64,000 bases of DNA, from assembly GCA_017561825.1 (NCBI GenBank), contig JAFZBK010000006.1:55246-119245 (forward strand), given 5' to 3'. Every line of letters starts with the position of its first letter. Position 1 is the stretch's first letter. The notes under the pieces are model-generated. The model was not told where the DNA came from and made no database searches. It was given only the letters and a program-made list of their open reading frames with translations. This document shows, piece after piece, positions 42,785-49,783 of this stretch. This DNA is from Prevotella sp. GTDB taxonomy: Bacteria > Bacteroidota > Bacteroidia > Bacteroidales > Bacteroidaceae. The position numbers were made by a program, and so were the translations under genes.

Positions 42785-43231
42785 CAACATATCCCGTAAA
42801 TCTCTTGAAACGCCCATGTGTAGAGGGTTTAGTCAACGGGATATGTTGTTCAAACATATCCCGTACATATAACCAACATATCCCGTTGAACCACCCCTCT
42901 CATTGCTTACAATAGTCTTCCAGGTTACCCCTTCATAATTTGCAGCTGCAAAGTTACAAAAAATATTTACAATCTCCAAATTTCACCCCTCTATAACTCG
43001 TAAAAATAAGTTAACAGAATAGGCTTGTTGTGTTAAAAAACACTGAATGACGCAAACGCTCCTAGAGAATGACGTTCCCTCTATCAGCGTTTGATGCACT
43101 TTTTACAAAATAAAGAGCGGAACATGTTAGGTACATGTATGGGATATGAACGGGATATGTCTGGGCAACATATCCCGTTGGTCAAACCCTTTACACATCA
43201 ACATCTCAAGAGATTTACGGGATATGTTGTG
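42785..43231. repeat. inverted-repeat element with AACATATCCCGT boxes (MITE-like)
   Basis: Lies in the 871-bp gap between the CE15 gene and the next gene. Left arm 42785-42886 and right arm 43138-43231 are imperfect inverted copies: both read AACATATCCCGTAAATCTCTTGA, then a GTGTAGAGGGTTT-like stretch, then ACGGGATATGTTG. The 12-mer AACATATCCCGT or its complement occurs at 42786, 42836, 42853, 42875, 43149 (one end base off), 43167 and 43217. The core of about 250 bp has no gene, but holds a palindromic AACGCTC..AGCGTTT pair. It has the shape of a non-autonomous mobile element; no target duplication was identified. Confidence 0.7.
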
Positions 43232-43330
43232 GAAAAGAGACTCACTTTTGTATGGTTTCAAAGGGTGATGTGATAATAACAACGGGACTATACCATAAGG
43301 AATAAGGGATAAAACCACCGTTTTCACATC

Positions 43331-43390
43331 GTTTGCCTATACTCAAACGATCGTGCGCCTATAGCCAAACGATCTGTCGCCTATACCCAA
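43331..43390. repeat. 22-bp tandem repeat
   Basis: Three copies spaced exactly 22 bp, anchored on GCCTATA at 43335, 43357 and 43379, with CAAACGAT in copies one and two; the third decays after CCCAA. Located between the inverted-repeat element and the next gene. Confidence 0.75.
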
Positions 43391-43426
43391 TTTGAAACAT
43401 CATTTTGAAATCACTTTTTCTATTCT

Positions 43427-43458
43427 CCCCTCCCATCTCAGGGGAGGGGTCGGGGGCT
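43427..43458. repeat. GC-rich hairpin element, copy 4
   Basis: CCCCTCCC, loop ATCTCA, GGGGAGGGG and tail TCGGGGGCT, intergenic. The nearby stretch to 43550 shows a second pair (CTTGTCAACA-type) but no gene. Confidence 0.75.
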
Positions 43459-43550
43459 CTTGTCCTCAGGGCGTGTCGTGTTGTTGACAAGGAATCTTGT
43501 CAACAGGGTGTTTTTTTGAATAAGAACAACAATATTTTAAAAAGAATGTG

Positions 43551-43558
43551 TAATTTTG
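43551..43558 (+). promoter_or_regulatory. promoter -7 box of the 43.6-kb secreted protein gene
   Basis: TAATTTTG followed by CAGAAATG, 31 bp before the ATG at 43590. Confidence 0.6.
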
Positions 43559-43589
43559 CAGAAATGTAATATTTATAGATTTAGGTAAT

Positions 43590-44150
43590 ATGAAGAGAGT
43601 ATTGGTTTCTATGGTTTTTGCATGCTCGGCATGGGGAATGTTGGGGGCAAAGGTTGGTGATGACTATGTGCCTCAGCGTAGTGACTATAATATAAGGACG
43701 GAAGTGACGACGAGAGATGACGACGGGTCTATCATCTACGACAGGGTGATTACCTACTTGACGGATGATCGCAACCATACTGATACGCTGCAGAGCGAGG
43801 CCTTGCCGCTTGATACGGCCGATTGGAGTAGGCAAGCGTTTGGCGAGATCATGGAGCAGGACTTCAATTTCGACGGGATTCCTGACCTTCAGATAGGTAC
43901 AGGACCAATGAATAGTTCTGGCAACTTTACCTACGATGTCTTTATCTGGGATGATTATGTACACCGCTTTTTGCATCTGGAGGATCAGCCGCCTTTGTTT
44001 GATCCCTACGTGGATGAATCCCAGGAACAGATTGTCAGTACCTTCGAACTGGATGGTGAGTTAGAAATCGTCAGGTATCAGTGGAAGGACGGTAAACTGG
44101 TGGAAGTAAGCAAGGAAATCATTGATGACTCCGAATTGACTGAGGATTAG
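43590..44150 (+). CDS. secreted protein of unknown function
   Basis: A 186-residue exported protein (signal peptide MKRVLVSMVFACSAWGMLGA). The mature part is acidic. It contains MEQDFNFDGIPDLQIGTGP, a DxDxDG-like calcium-binding turn as in FG-GAP/XAC2610-type proteins, then a Tyr/Trp-rich YDVFIWDDYVHRFLHLED strand pair and a strongly acidic C-terminus (EIIDDSELTED). No catalytic motif recognised. It has its own promoter. Confidence 0.7.
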   Translation: MKRVLVSMVFACSAWGMLGAKVGDDYVPQRSDYNIRTEVTTRDDDGSIIYDRVITYLTDDRNHTDTLQSEALPLDTADWSRQAFGEIMEQDFNFDGIPDLQIGTGPMNSSGNFTYDVFIWDDYVHRFLHLEDQPPLFDPYVDESQEQIVSTFELDGELEIVRYQWKDGKLVEVSKEIIDDSELTED

Positions 44151-44197
44151 TTGTGACTTTTCTGTAAGTATTATTTGGAAGTTTCAAATAATAGTTG

Positions 44198-44205
44198 TAT
44201 TTTTG
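44198..44205 (+). promoter_or_regulatory. promoter of the Nudix gene
   Basis: -7 box TATTTTTG, with a -33 TTTG at 44174-44177 at good spacing, 23 bp before the ATG at 44229. Confidence 0.72.
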
Positions 44206-44228
44206 CAGCGTGATAATTACGCATCATT

Positions 44229-44927
44229 ATGGGAGAGTTAAAATATCATTACGAGTACCCCCACCCTTGCGTCACTACCGACTGTGTGATTTTCGGGTTC
44301 GACGGTACGAGACTCAATGTCCTGCTCATAGAAAGAGGCGTTGAACCGTTTAAAGGCCAGTGGGCATTCCCTGGCGGTTTCCTGAAGATGGCTGAGACGG
44401 CACTGGAGGGTGCCAAGCGCGAGTTGTTTGAGGAGACGGGATTGAAGGATGCCTACATCCAGCAGTTCCACACCTTTACCGACCCTCAGCGGGATATCCG
44501 TGATGGCGCAAGAGTCATCACCATTGCTTATTACGCGCTGGTGAAGAAGAGTGAGGTGATGGGTGGTGACGATGCAGCCAAGGCTCAGTGGTTCCCTCTC
44601 GACAAGGTTCCTTCGTTAGCGTTCGATCATGACAAGATTCTTCGTGAGGCCACTCATGCGCTGCGCCGACAGATTCACTTTGAACCTATCGGTTTCGAGT
44701 TGTTGCCCGAGCCGTTCACCATGACGGAGCTGCAGCGACTGTATGAGGCGATCCTCAACGTGAAGTTCGACCGTCGTAACTTCTGCAACAAAATGCTGAA
44801 ACTGGGTATCCTGAACCAACTGGAAGAGACGCGCTTGATGCCCAACAAGAAGGAGGCGTTCCTTTATACATTCAACCCGGAGAACTATAGCGAGTTGAAA
44901 GAAAAGGGGTTCCGGTTGGAGTTCTGA
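44229..44927 (+). CDS. Nudix hydrolase with winged-helix C-terminus (NrtR-like)
   Basis: A 232-residue protein with a Nudix domain (about 1-145) joined to a winged-helix DNA-binding domain (about 150-232, MTELQRLYEAILNVKFDRRNF, NKMLKLGIL). This is the architecture of NrtR regulators (NAD metabolism) and of AraR, the arabinose regulator of gut Bacteroidetes. The Nudix box GGFLKMAETALEGAKRELFE then ETGL fits GX5EX7REUXEEXGU fully, so hydrolase activity (ADP-ribose-type substrates) may be kept, in contrast to regulators with a decayed box. The GH127 arabinofuranosidase gene nearby makes an arabinose link attractive, but that is inference. Confidence 0.82.
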   Translation: MGELKYHYEYPHPCVTTDCVIFGFDGTRLNVLLIERGVEPFKGQWAFPGGFLKMAETALEGAKRELFEETGLKDAYIQQFHTFTDPQRDIRDGARVITIAYYALVKKSEVMGGDDAAKAQWFPLDKVPSLAFDHDKILREATHALRRQIHFEPIGFELLPEPFTMTELQRLYEAILNVKFDRRNFCNKMLKLGILNQLEETRLMPNKKEAFLYTFNPENYSELKEKGFRLEF

Positions 44928-44929
44928 GA

Positions 44930-45046
44930 GAGAGGAATTGGCTCCGCCGATCCCTTACGCTCGCCGCGGGGCCGCGGTAAAAGGAGCCCCTTGCGAGAGG
45001 AATTGGCTGCGCCGATCCCTTGCGCTCGCCGCGGGGCCGTAGTAAA
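44930..45046. repeat. 65-bp direct repeat, two copies
   Basis: Copies at 44930-44981 and 44995-45046, each beginning GAGAGGAATTGGCT and containing CGCCGATCCCTT, then CGCTCGCCGCGGGGCCG and AGTAAA or CGGTAAA. Offset is exactly 65 bp with about 90 percent identity; GC content is above the surroundings. Open frames across it are repeat artefacts. Confidence 0.85.
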
Positions 45047-45091
45047 TAAATGAACTGTGCGATGCACATGTTTTTTATTTCTTGGCAGCTT

Positions 45092-45109
45092 GGCAAAACG
45101 AGTTTTGCC
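45092..45109. repeat. 18-bp perfect palindrome
   Basis: GGCAAAAC, GA, GTTTTGCC, between the direct repeat and the tRNA-Ser terminator. Could be a small hairpin or an operator. Confidence 0.6.
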
Positions 45110-45120
45110 CGCTACCAAAA

Positions 45121-45154
45121 ACAAAAAACTGGTTGAGAATAATCTCAACCAGTT
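45121..45154 (-). terminator. terminator of tRNA-Ser
   Basis: AACTGGTTGAGA (45127-45138), loop ATAA, TCTCAACCAGTT (45143-45154); the minus-strand transcript then runs into UUUUUUGU. Confidence 0.92.
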
Positions 45155-45164
45155 CATTTATTTG

Positions 45165-45249
45165 CGGAGAGAGAGGGATTCGAACCCCCGGTGCCTCTCA
45201 GCACGACGGTTTTCAAGACCGTTGTAATCGACCACTCTACCATCTCTCC
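45165..45249 (-). tRNA. tRNA-Ser (TGA)
   Basis: An 85-base tRNA with acceptor GGAGAGA/TCTCTCC, anticodon arm ACGGTCTTGAAAACCGT with anticodon TGA, a long variable arm (GTGCTGAGAGGCAC) typical of serine tRNAs, and T-arm GGGGGTTCGAATCCC. CCA is not encoded. Confidence 0.97.
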
Positions 45250-45286
45250 TTCAGTCAGTGACTGGCTCTTGGTCGGAAAAGCGGTG

Positions 45287-45294
45287 CAAAGGTA
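45287..45294 (-). promoter_or_regulatory. promoter -7 box of tRNA-Ser
   Basis: TACCTTTG on the minus strand, 37 bp before the tRNA 5' end. Confidence 0.72.
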
Positions 45295-45386
45295 GTCTAT
45301 TTTTTTTGAATGACCAAATATTTTCCTCAGTTTTTGTTGCATCTCTTAAAAATAACTAATTCAGACGATTATTGGAGAATCTTTCG

Positions 45387-45394
45387 TATTTTTG
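45387..45394 (+). promoter_or_regulatory. promoter -7 box of the rhodanese-thioredoxin gene
   Basis: TATTTTTG, 25 bp before the ATG at 45420. Confidence 0.7.
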
Positions 45395-45419
45395 TAGCAG
45401 AAATCAAGTAATCACAGAT

Positions 45420-46214
45420 ATGAAGAAGATCTTCACATGTTTATTGGCCGCATTAGGACTGAATACAGCCTGTGGTCAGCAGGATTTTGAGAACAAGGAT
45501 GCCAACGGGTTTGCTGAGCTGATAGCAGATACCAATGTGGTTGTTCTTGACGTAAGAACGGCCAGCGAGTTCGAGGAGGGACACATCAAGAACGCCACGA
45601 ACATCGATTACTACCAGAACGACTTCCTGGAGAAGGCGAAGGCTGCGTTACCTACCGATAAGACCATCGCCGTGTATTGCCGCAGCGGGAAACGGTCGGC
45701 CAATGCCGCCGGAAAACTGGCAGCCGAGGGTTACCAGGTGGTAAACCTCAAGGGAGGAATCATCGCTTGGAAAGAGGCCTTCCCTACCCGAATCATCAAG
45801 AAGGTGTACGACGAGGATATCAACTCCCTCGAACAGATTGAGCAGGCCGTGGCAAAAGCAAAGGCGGAAGGCAAGAACGTGATCTGTCAGGTGGGTGGCA
45901 ACTGGTGCCCATGGTGCCTAAGGTTCGCTTACTTCATCACCAACGACAGTGCTATCAGCAAGGTGATTGCCGACAACTATGTGTATATCCATGTGAACTA
46001 CAACCCGAGGAAATCAGGCGGTGAAGCCAAGAAGGAACTGGCGGAGGCCATGATGAAGCGTCTCGGCGATCCAGGGAAATATGGCTATCCCGTACTTGTC
46101 GTACTCAACGGCGAGGGACAAGTAATCCATATCCAAGAAACAGGCGTTCTTGAAGAAGGAAAGGATTACAACCAAGAGAAGGTCATGGCCTTCTTCAACA
46201 GTTGGAAGCCGTAA
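45420..46214 (+). CDS. exported rhodanese-thioredoxin fusion protein
   Basis: A 264-residue protein with an N-terminal lipoprotein-like signal (MKKIFTCLLAALGLNTAC). The first half is a rhodanese domain: VVVLDVRTASEFEEGHI and the active-site loop YCRSGKRS containing the sulfur-carrying Cys. The second half is a thioredoxin-fold domain with CQVGGNWCPWCLRF (a CPWC redox pair, about residues 161-164) and a cis-Pro-like GYPVLVVL. The fusion suggests periplasmic sulfur or thiol chemistry in which one domain hands on to the other; substrate unknown. The start at 45420 is chosen because the promoter lies 25 bp upstream. Confidence 0.87.
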   Translation: MKKIFTCLLAALGLNTACGQQDFENKDANGFAELIADTNVVVLDVRTASEFEEGHIKNATNIDYYQNDFLEKAKAALPTDKTIAVYCRSGKRSANAAGKLAAEGYQVVNLKGGIIAWKEAFPTRIIKKVYDEDINSLEQIEQAVAKAKAEGKNVICQVGGNWCPWCLRFAYFITNDSAISKVIADNYVYIHVNYNPRKSGGEAKKELAEAMMKRLGDPGKYGYPVLVVLNGEGQVIHIQETGVLEEGKDYNQEKVMAFFNSWKP

Positions 46215-46233
46215 AAAACGGCTTCCTTTTTTT
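46204..46233 (+). terminator. terminator after the rhodanese-thioredoxin gene
   Basis: GGAAGCCGT (46204-46212), A-rich loop, ACGGCTTCC (46218-46226), then TTTTTTT. The left arm includes the first base of the stop codon. Confidence 0.93.
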
Positions 46234-47065
46234 ATCTTACTACTTGTGTGAATACAGGTGCCTGACCCTCTTCCACGGTTACATACACCTTCATCTCACC
46301 ACCCGGAGGCATCTGCGGACCGCCCTCGCGGGGAAGGTCAACGGCTGTGAACAGATACTCCGTGCCTTCAGGAATGGCTCTTGAAGCAACGGTGGAAGCC
46401 TTGGCGTGAATCATGGGATAGTCCTTGACGGCTGCATCGAAGATGGCTGCTTCCTCCTCGCTCACTGCATGCTGCTCGGGGAAGTCCTCCAACTTGACAT
46501 ACTCGCCCTCAATGAAACCTCCTGCCTTCAGGAACTGATCCACCTCCTTGGATACTGCTGCGATACGTGCTGCACGAACGCCATAGCCCGGAAGGATGTT
46601 CGCATTCGGCTGCTTCTTAGTCAGATCCTTCACGCTGGAATCCAGTCCGCCACTACCAAAGGTACAGAACGGAACAACCTTCTTACCACTCAGATCCACC
46701 TTGTCGAGGAAGGCGGCAACGGGAGGTGCATAGGTGCCGAACCATACAGGATAACCGATAAAGATGGTGGAATAGTCATCGAGGTTGGCAGCAATGGCAT
46801 TGATCTCAGGGGTGATACCCTGCTCACGCTCTTGGTTGCAGCGCTCAATGGTAGCCTGGAAATCACCGTCATAGGGCTTCACAGGAACAATCTCCTCGAT
46901 ATCTGCACCTAACTTGTTGGCAATCTCCTGTGCCACGGTCTTGGTGTTCGATGTCTGAGAGTAATAGAGAACCAGCACCTTTTCAGGCGCCTCTTTCTTT
47001 GGGTTGCAGGAAGCAACGACTACCGCAACGGCCACAAGGGCCAGCATCATTGTTAATGTTTTCAT
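46232..47065 (-). CDS. flavodoxin-like lipoprotein
   Basis: A 277-residue lipoprotein: signal peptide MKTLTMMLALVAVAVVV with lipobox ASC, then a flavodoxin domain. The FMN phosphate loop is VLVLYYSQTSNTKTVAQEIA, and the ring-binding loops are FIGYPVWFGTYAPPVAAFLD and FCTFGSGGLDSSVKDL, as in long-type NADPH-flavodoxin-like reductases. A C-terminal extension of about 90 residues follows (VKLEDFPEQHAVSEEEAAIF onward). Being exported, it must get FMN and electrons outside the cytoplasm, which is unusual. ATG at 47065; another in-frame ATG lies three codons upstream. Confidence 0.85.
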   Translation of the reverse strand: MKTLTMMLALVAVAVVVASCNPKKEAPEKVLVLYYSQTSNTKTVAQEIANKLGADIEEIVPVKPYDGDFQATIERCNQEREQGITPEINAIAANLDDYSTIFIGYPVWFGTYAPPVAAFLDKVDLSGKKVVPFCTFGSGGLDSSVKDLTKKQPNANILPGYGVRAARIAAVSKEVDQFLKAGGFIEGEYVKLEDFPEQHAVSEEEAAIFDAAVKDYPMIHAKASTVASRAIPEGTEYLFTAVDLPREGGPQMPPGGEMKVYVTVEEGQAPVFTQVVR

Positions 47066-47102
47066 ACCTTTCATAAGTTTTATAGAAGTGAGTATTTGAT
47101 GG

Positions 47103-47110
47103 CAAAGATA
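47103..47110 (-). promoter_or_regulatory. promoter -7 box of the flavodoxin-like gene
   Basis: TATCTTTG on the minus strand, 37 bp before the ATG. Confidence 0.72.
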
Positions 47111-47159
47111 AGGAAAAACCATCAATCATGCAAGAAATAGCGGTTATTTGTGTAGCTTT

Positions 47160-47302
47160 TGTTTGGTATTTCGCTCGCTTAATCGTCGCTCGGCTTGCCG
47201 CTTTCGAAGTTTACGGAGAAAGAACTTTGACTTCGTCGAACTTACTCACGTTCGGAAAAACCCAAATAAATTTGGTTTTTCACTCACTTAATCGTAACTT
47301 TG
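47160..47302 (+). repeat. repeat-like element carrying a promoter
   Basis: Contains two versions of TTTCGCTCGCTTAATCGT (47171 region) and TTTCACTCACTTAATCGT (47278 region), a small inverted pair AACCCAAAT..ATTTGGTT, and ends in the consensus -7 box TAACTTTG at 47295-47302. It looks like a dispersed Bacteroidales intergenic element that supplies the GH127 promoter. Confidence 0.55.
47295..47302 (+). promoter_or_regulatory. promoter -7 box of the GH127 gene
   Basis: TAACTTTG followed by CACAAC, 27 bp before the ATG at 47330; it is the last part of the repeat-like element. Confidence 0.7.
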
Positions 47303-47329
47303 CACAACATTTGAAAACTGTAATAAAAA

Positions 47330-49744
47330 ATGAGAAAACTCGTAACCCTTTCTGTCCTTCTGCTCTTCGTTATGACGAGCAGGGCACAGGACAAACTCTA
47401 TGCCGATGAGTTCCCCCTCGGCGATGTAACCCTGTTAGACGGTCCGCTGAAGAAAGCGCGCGATTTGAACATCAAGACCTTGTTGCAATACGACTGCGAC
47501 CGATTGTTAGCTCCCTACCGTAAGGAGGCGGGGTTGGAACCGAGAGCCAAGACCTATCCTAACTGGGACGGACTTGACGGTCATGTGGGCGGTCATTACC
47601 TCACAGCCATGGCGATGAATGCCGCAACAGGAAACACCGAATGTCGCAAACGCATGGAGTATATGATCAGCGAACTGCAGCTTTGTGCCGACGCCAACAA
47701 CAAGAACCATCCCGACTGGGGTAAGGGCTACGTGGGCGGAATGCCTAACAGCGAAAGGATCTGGAGTACCTTCAAGAAAGGCGACTTCAGGGTATATTTC
47801 GGTTCATGGGCGCCGTTCTATAATCTTCATAAGATGTATGCGGGTTTGCGTGATGCATGGCTTTATTGTGGTAACGAACAAGCCAAGAAGTTGTTCTTAG
47901 GCTTTTGCGACTGGGCCATCGACCTGACAGCCGGTCTTAGCGATGCGCAGATGGAGAATATGCTGGGTAATGAGCATGGTGGTATGAACGAGGTGCTGGT
48001 GGATGCCTATGCTATTACAGGAGAGAAGAAATACCTTGACGTGGCCAAGCGGTTCTCACACCGCAGACTGCTCACGCCAATGTCGCAACGACAGGATAAT
48101 CTCGACAATATGCATGCCAATACCCAGGTGCCGAAGGTGGTAGGCTTTGAGCGTATCAGTGAGCTGAGCGGTGATGAGAGCTATCACAATGCAGCCGACT
48201 TCTTCTGGGATATCGTGACAGGAGAACGGTCATTGGCCTTTGGCGGTAACTCACGCCGTGAGCACTTCCCCAGCAAGGAAGCCTGCATGGATTTCATCAA
48301 CGATATCGACGGTCCTGAAACCTGTAACACCAATAACATGCTGAAGCTCACGGAGGATATGCACCGCAGGAACCCCGAGGCACGCTATGCCGACTACTAC
48401 GAGCTGGCTACCTTCAACCATATCCTCTCGTCGCAGCATCCTGAGCACGGCGGTTATGTGTATTTCACCCCTGCCCGTCCGCGCCACTACCGTAACTACT
48501 CCGCTCCCAACGAGGCGATGTGGTGCTGTGTGGGAACAGGTATGGAGAACCACGGTAAGTACGGACAGTTTATCTACACCCATGTGGGCGATGCCCTCTA
48601 CGTGAACCTCTTTGTGGCCTCTGAACTGAACTGGAAGGAGAAAGGTATCACCTTAAAGCAGGAAACTGCGTTCCCGTACGGCGAAAGCAGTAGAATAACT
48701 ATCACAAAAGCCCCCTCCCTACGGGGGAGGGCGGGGGGAGAGGCCTTTCCCCTATTGGTGCGTTATCCGGGTTGGGTGAAGCCGGGACAGTTCTCCGTGA
48801 AGGTGAATGGCAAGGCGGTGGATATCATCAGCGGTCCTTCGAGCTATGTTGCCATCGACCGCCAGTGGAAGAAGGGTGATGTGGTGGATATTGAGTTCCC
48901 CATGCACAACAGCATCAAGTACTTGCCCAACGTGCCGCAATATATCGCCCTGATGCACGGTCCTATCCTGCTGGGTATGAAGACGGGCACGGAAGATCTG
49001 GCGCACCTCGTGGCTGACGACAGTCGTTTCGGACAGTATGCCAGTGGCAAGAAACTACCCATCAACGAGGCACCGATCCTCATCAACGATAACATCGAAG
49101 ACATTGCCAACCAGCTAACGCCCATTGAGGGCAAGCCCTTGCACTTCATGCTGGAAACAAAAATGGTTAATGAGCCCAGTGAGGCAAATAAGCCCCATGT
49201 ACTCCAGCCCTTCTTCGAGATTCACGACAGTCGTTATATGATGTACTGGCTCGCCCTCTCAGAGGACAGTTACAAGGGTTATCTCGATGATTTGGCTAAG
49301 AAGGAACAGGAGCAACAGGCCTTGGAGGCCCGCACCGTTGATAAGGTGCAGCCTGGTGAGCAACAGCCAGAGACGGATCATAAGATGGAGACCGACCGCT
49401 CGCAGGTAGGCAATAACAACGATGTGTTCTTCCGTGATGCCAGTAATGGTCATTTCTTCAGCTATCTGATGCAGACCGGTGGACAAACCGATCTCTCGCT
49501 CCGTCTGAAGTACTGGGGCGTTGGCGAGTGGAAGACCCATGAGTTTGACATCTTCGTAGATGACGTCTTGGTGAAGGAAGTGAACAACACAGGTAAGTAC
49601 CGTATCTCGGAATTCAAGTACGAGACCTACCCTATCCCATCCGACCTTCTGAAAGGCAAGCAGCAGGTACGCGTAAAGTTCGTGGCTAAGTCGGGTAAGC
49701 AGATCGGCGAGATCTATGAGGTACGACTGGTGAAGAACGAATAA
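47330..49744 (+). CDS. secreted GH127 beta-L-arabinofuranosidase
   Basis: An 804-residue glycoside hydrolase of family 127 (DUF1680) that releases L-arabinofuranose from plant glycans or glycoproteins. Signal peptide MRKLVTLSVLLLFVMTSRAQ. The (alpha/alpha)6 domain starts at DVTLLDGPLKKARDLN and includes WDGLDGHVGGHYLTAMAM. The cysteine-zinc active site MWCCVGTGMENHGKYGQ lies around residues 396-412, with ETCNTNNMLKLTEDM upstream. Beta domains and a DUF4986-like C-terminus follow. A GC-rich hairpin element is inserted in frame, adding KAPSLRGRAGGEA ahead of FPLLVRYPGW. Confidence 0.93.
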   Translation: MRKLVTLSVLLLFVMTSRAQDKLYADEFPLGDVTLLDGPLKKARDLNIKTLLQYDCDRLLAPYRKEAGLEPRAKTYPNWDGLDGHVGGHYLTAMAMNAATGNTECRKRMEYMISELQLCADANNKNHPDWGKGYVGGMPNSERIWSTFKKGDFRVYFGSWAPFYNLHKMYAGLRDAWLYCGNEQAKKLFLGFCDWAIDLTAGLSDAQMENMLGNEHGGMNEVLVDAYAITGEKKYLDVAKRFSHRRLLTPMSQRQDNLDNMHANTQVPKVVGFERISELSGDESYHNAADFFWDIVTGERSLAFGGNSRREHFPSKEACMDFINDIDGPETCNTNNMLKLTEDMHRRNPEARYADYYELATFNHILSSQHPEHGGYVYFTPARPRHYRNYSAPNEAMWCCVGTGMENHGKYGQFIYTHVGDALYVNLFVASELNWKEKGITLKQETAFPYGESSRITITKAPSLRGRAGGEAFPLLVRYPGWVKPGQFSVKVNGKAVDIISGPSSYVAIDRQWKKGDVVDIEFPMHNSIKYLPNVPQYIALMHGPILLGMKTGTEDLAHLVADDSRFGQYASGKKLPINEAPILINDNIEDIANQLTPIEGKPLHFMLETKMVNEPSEANKPHVLQPFFEIHDSRYMMYWLALSEDSYKGYLDDLAKKEQEQQALEARTVDKVQPGEQQPETDHKMETDRSQVGNNNDVFFRDASNGHFFSYLMQTGGQTDLSLRLKYWGVGEWKTHEFDIFVDDVLVKEVNNTGKYRISEFKYETYPIPSDLLKGKQQVRVKFVAKSGKQIGEIYEVRLVKNE
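48711..48743. repeat. GC-rich hairpin element, copy 5
   Basis: CCCCCTCCC, loop TAC, GGGGGAGGG, then CGGGGGGAGAGG, inside the GH127 gene and read in frame as APSLRGRAGGEA. Confidence 0.88.
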
Positions 49745-49749
49745 AATAA

Positions 49750-49783
49750 AAGACCATCGCTTCGTTCAGAAAGCAATGGTCTT
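49750..49783. terminator. bidirectional terminator between GH127 and phytase-like genes
   Basis: AAGACCATCGCTT pairs with AAGCAATGGTCTT with one mismatch; A/T-rich flanks on both sides. The right arm encodes the last residues (KTIAF) of the minus-strand phytase-like gene. Confidence 0.75.

Noticed and set aside
42785-43231. Replication origin
   Set aside because: The repeated 12-mer is not a DnaA box and no dnaA, dnaN or partition gene is nearby; strand organisation does not switch here.
44872-45157. Two overlapping small minus-strand open frames
   Set aside because: They arise from the 65-bp direct repeat and have no independent support.
47128-47409. 93-codon plus-strand open frame
   Set aside because: It reads through the repeat-like element and into the GH127 start in another frame; no conserved sequence.
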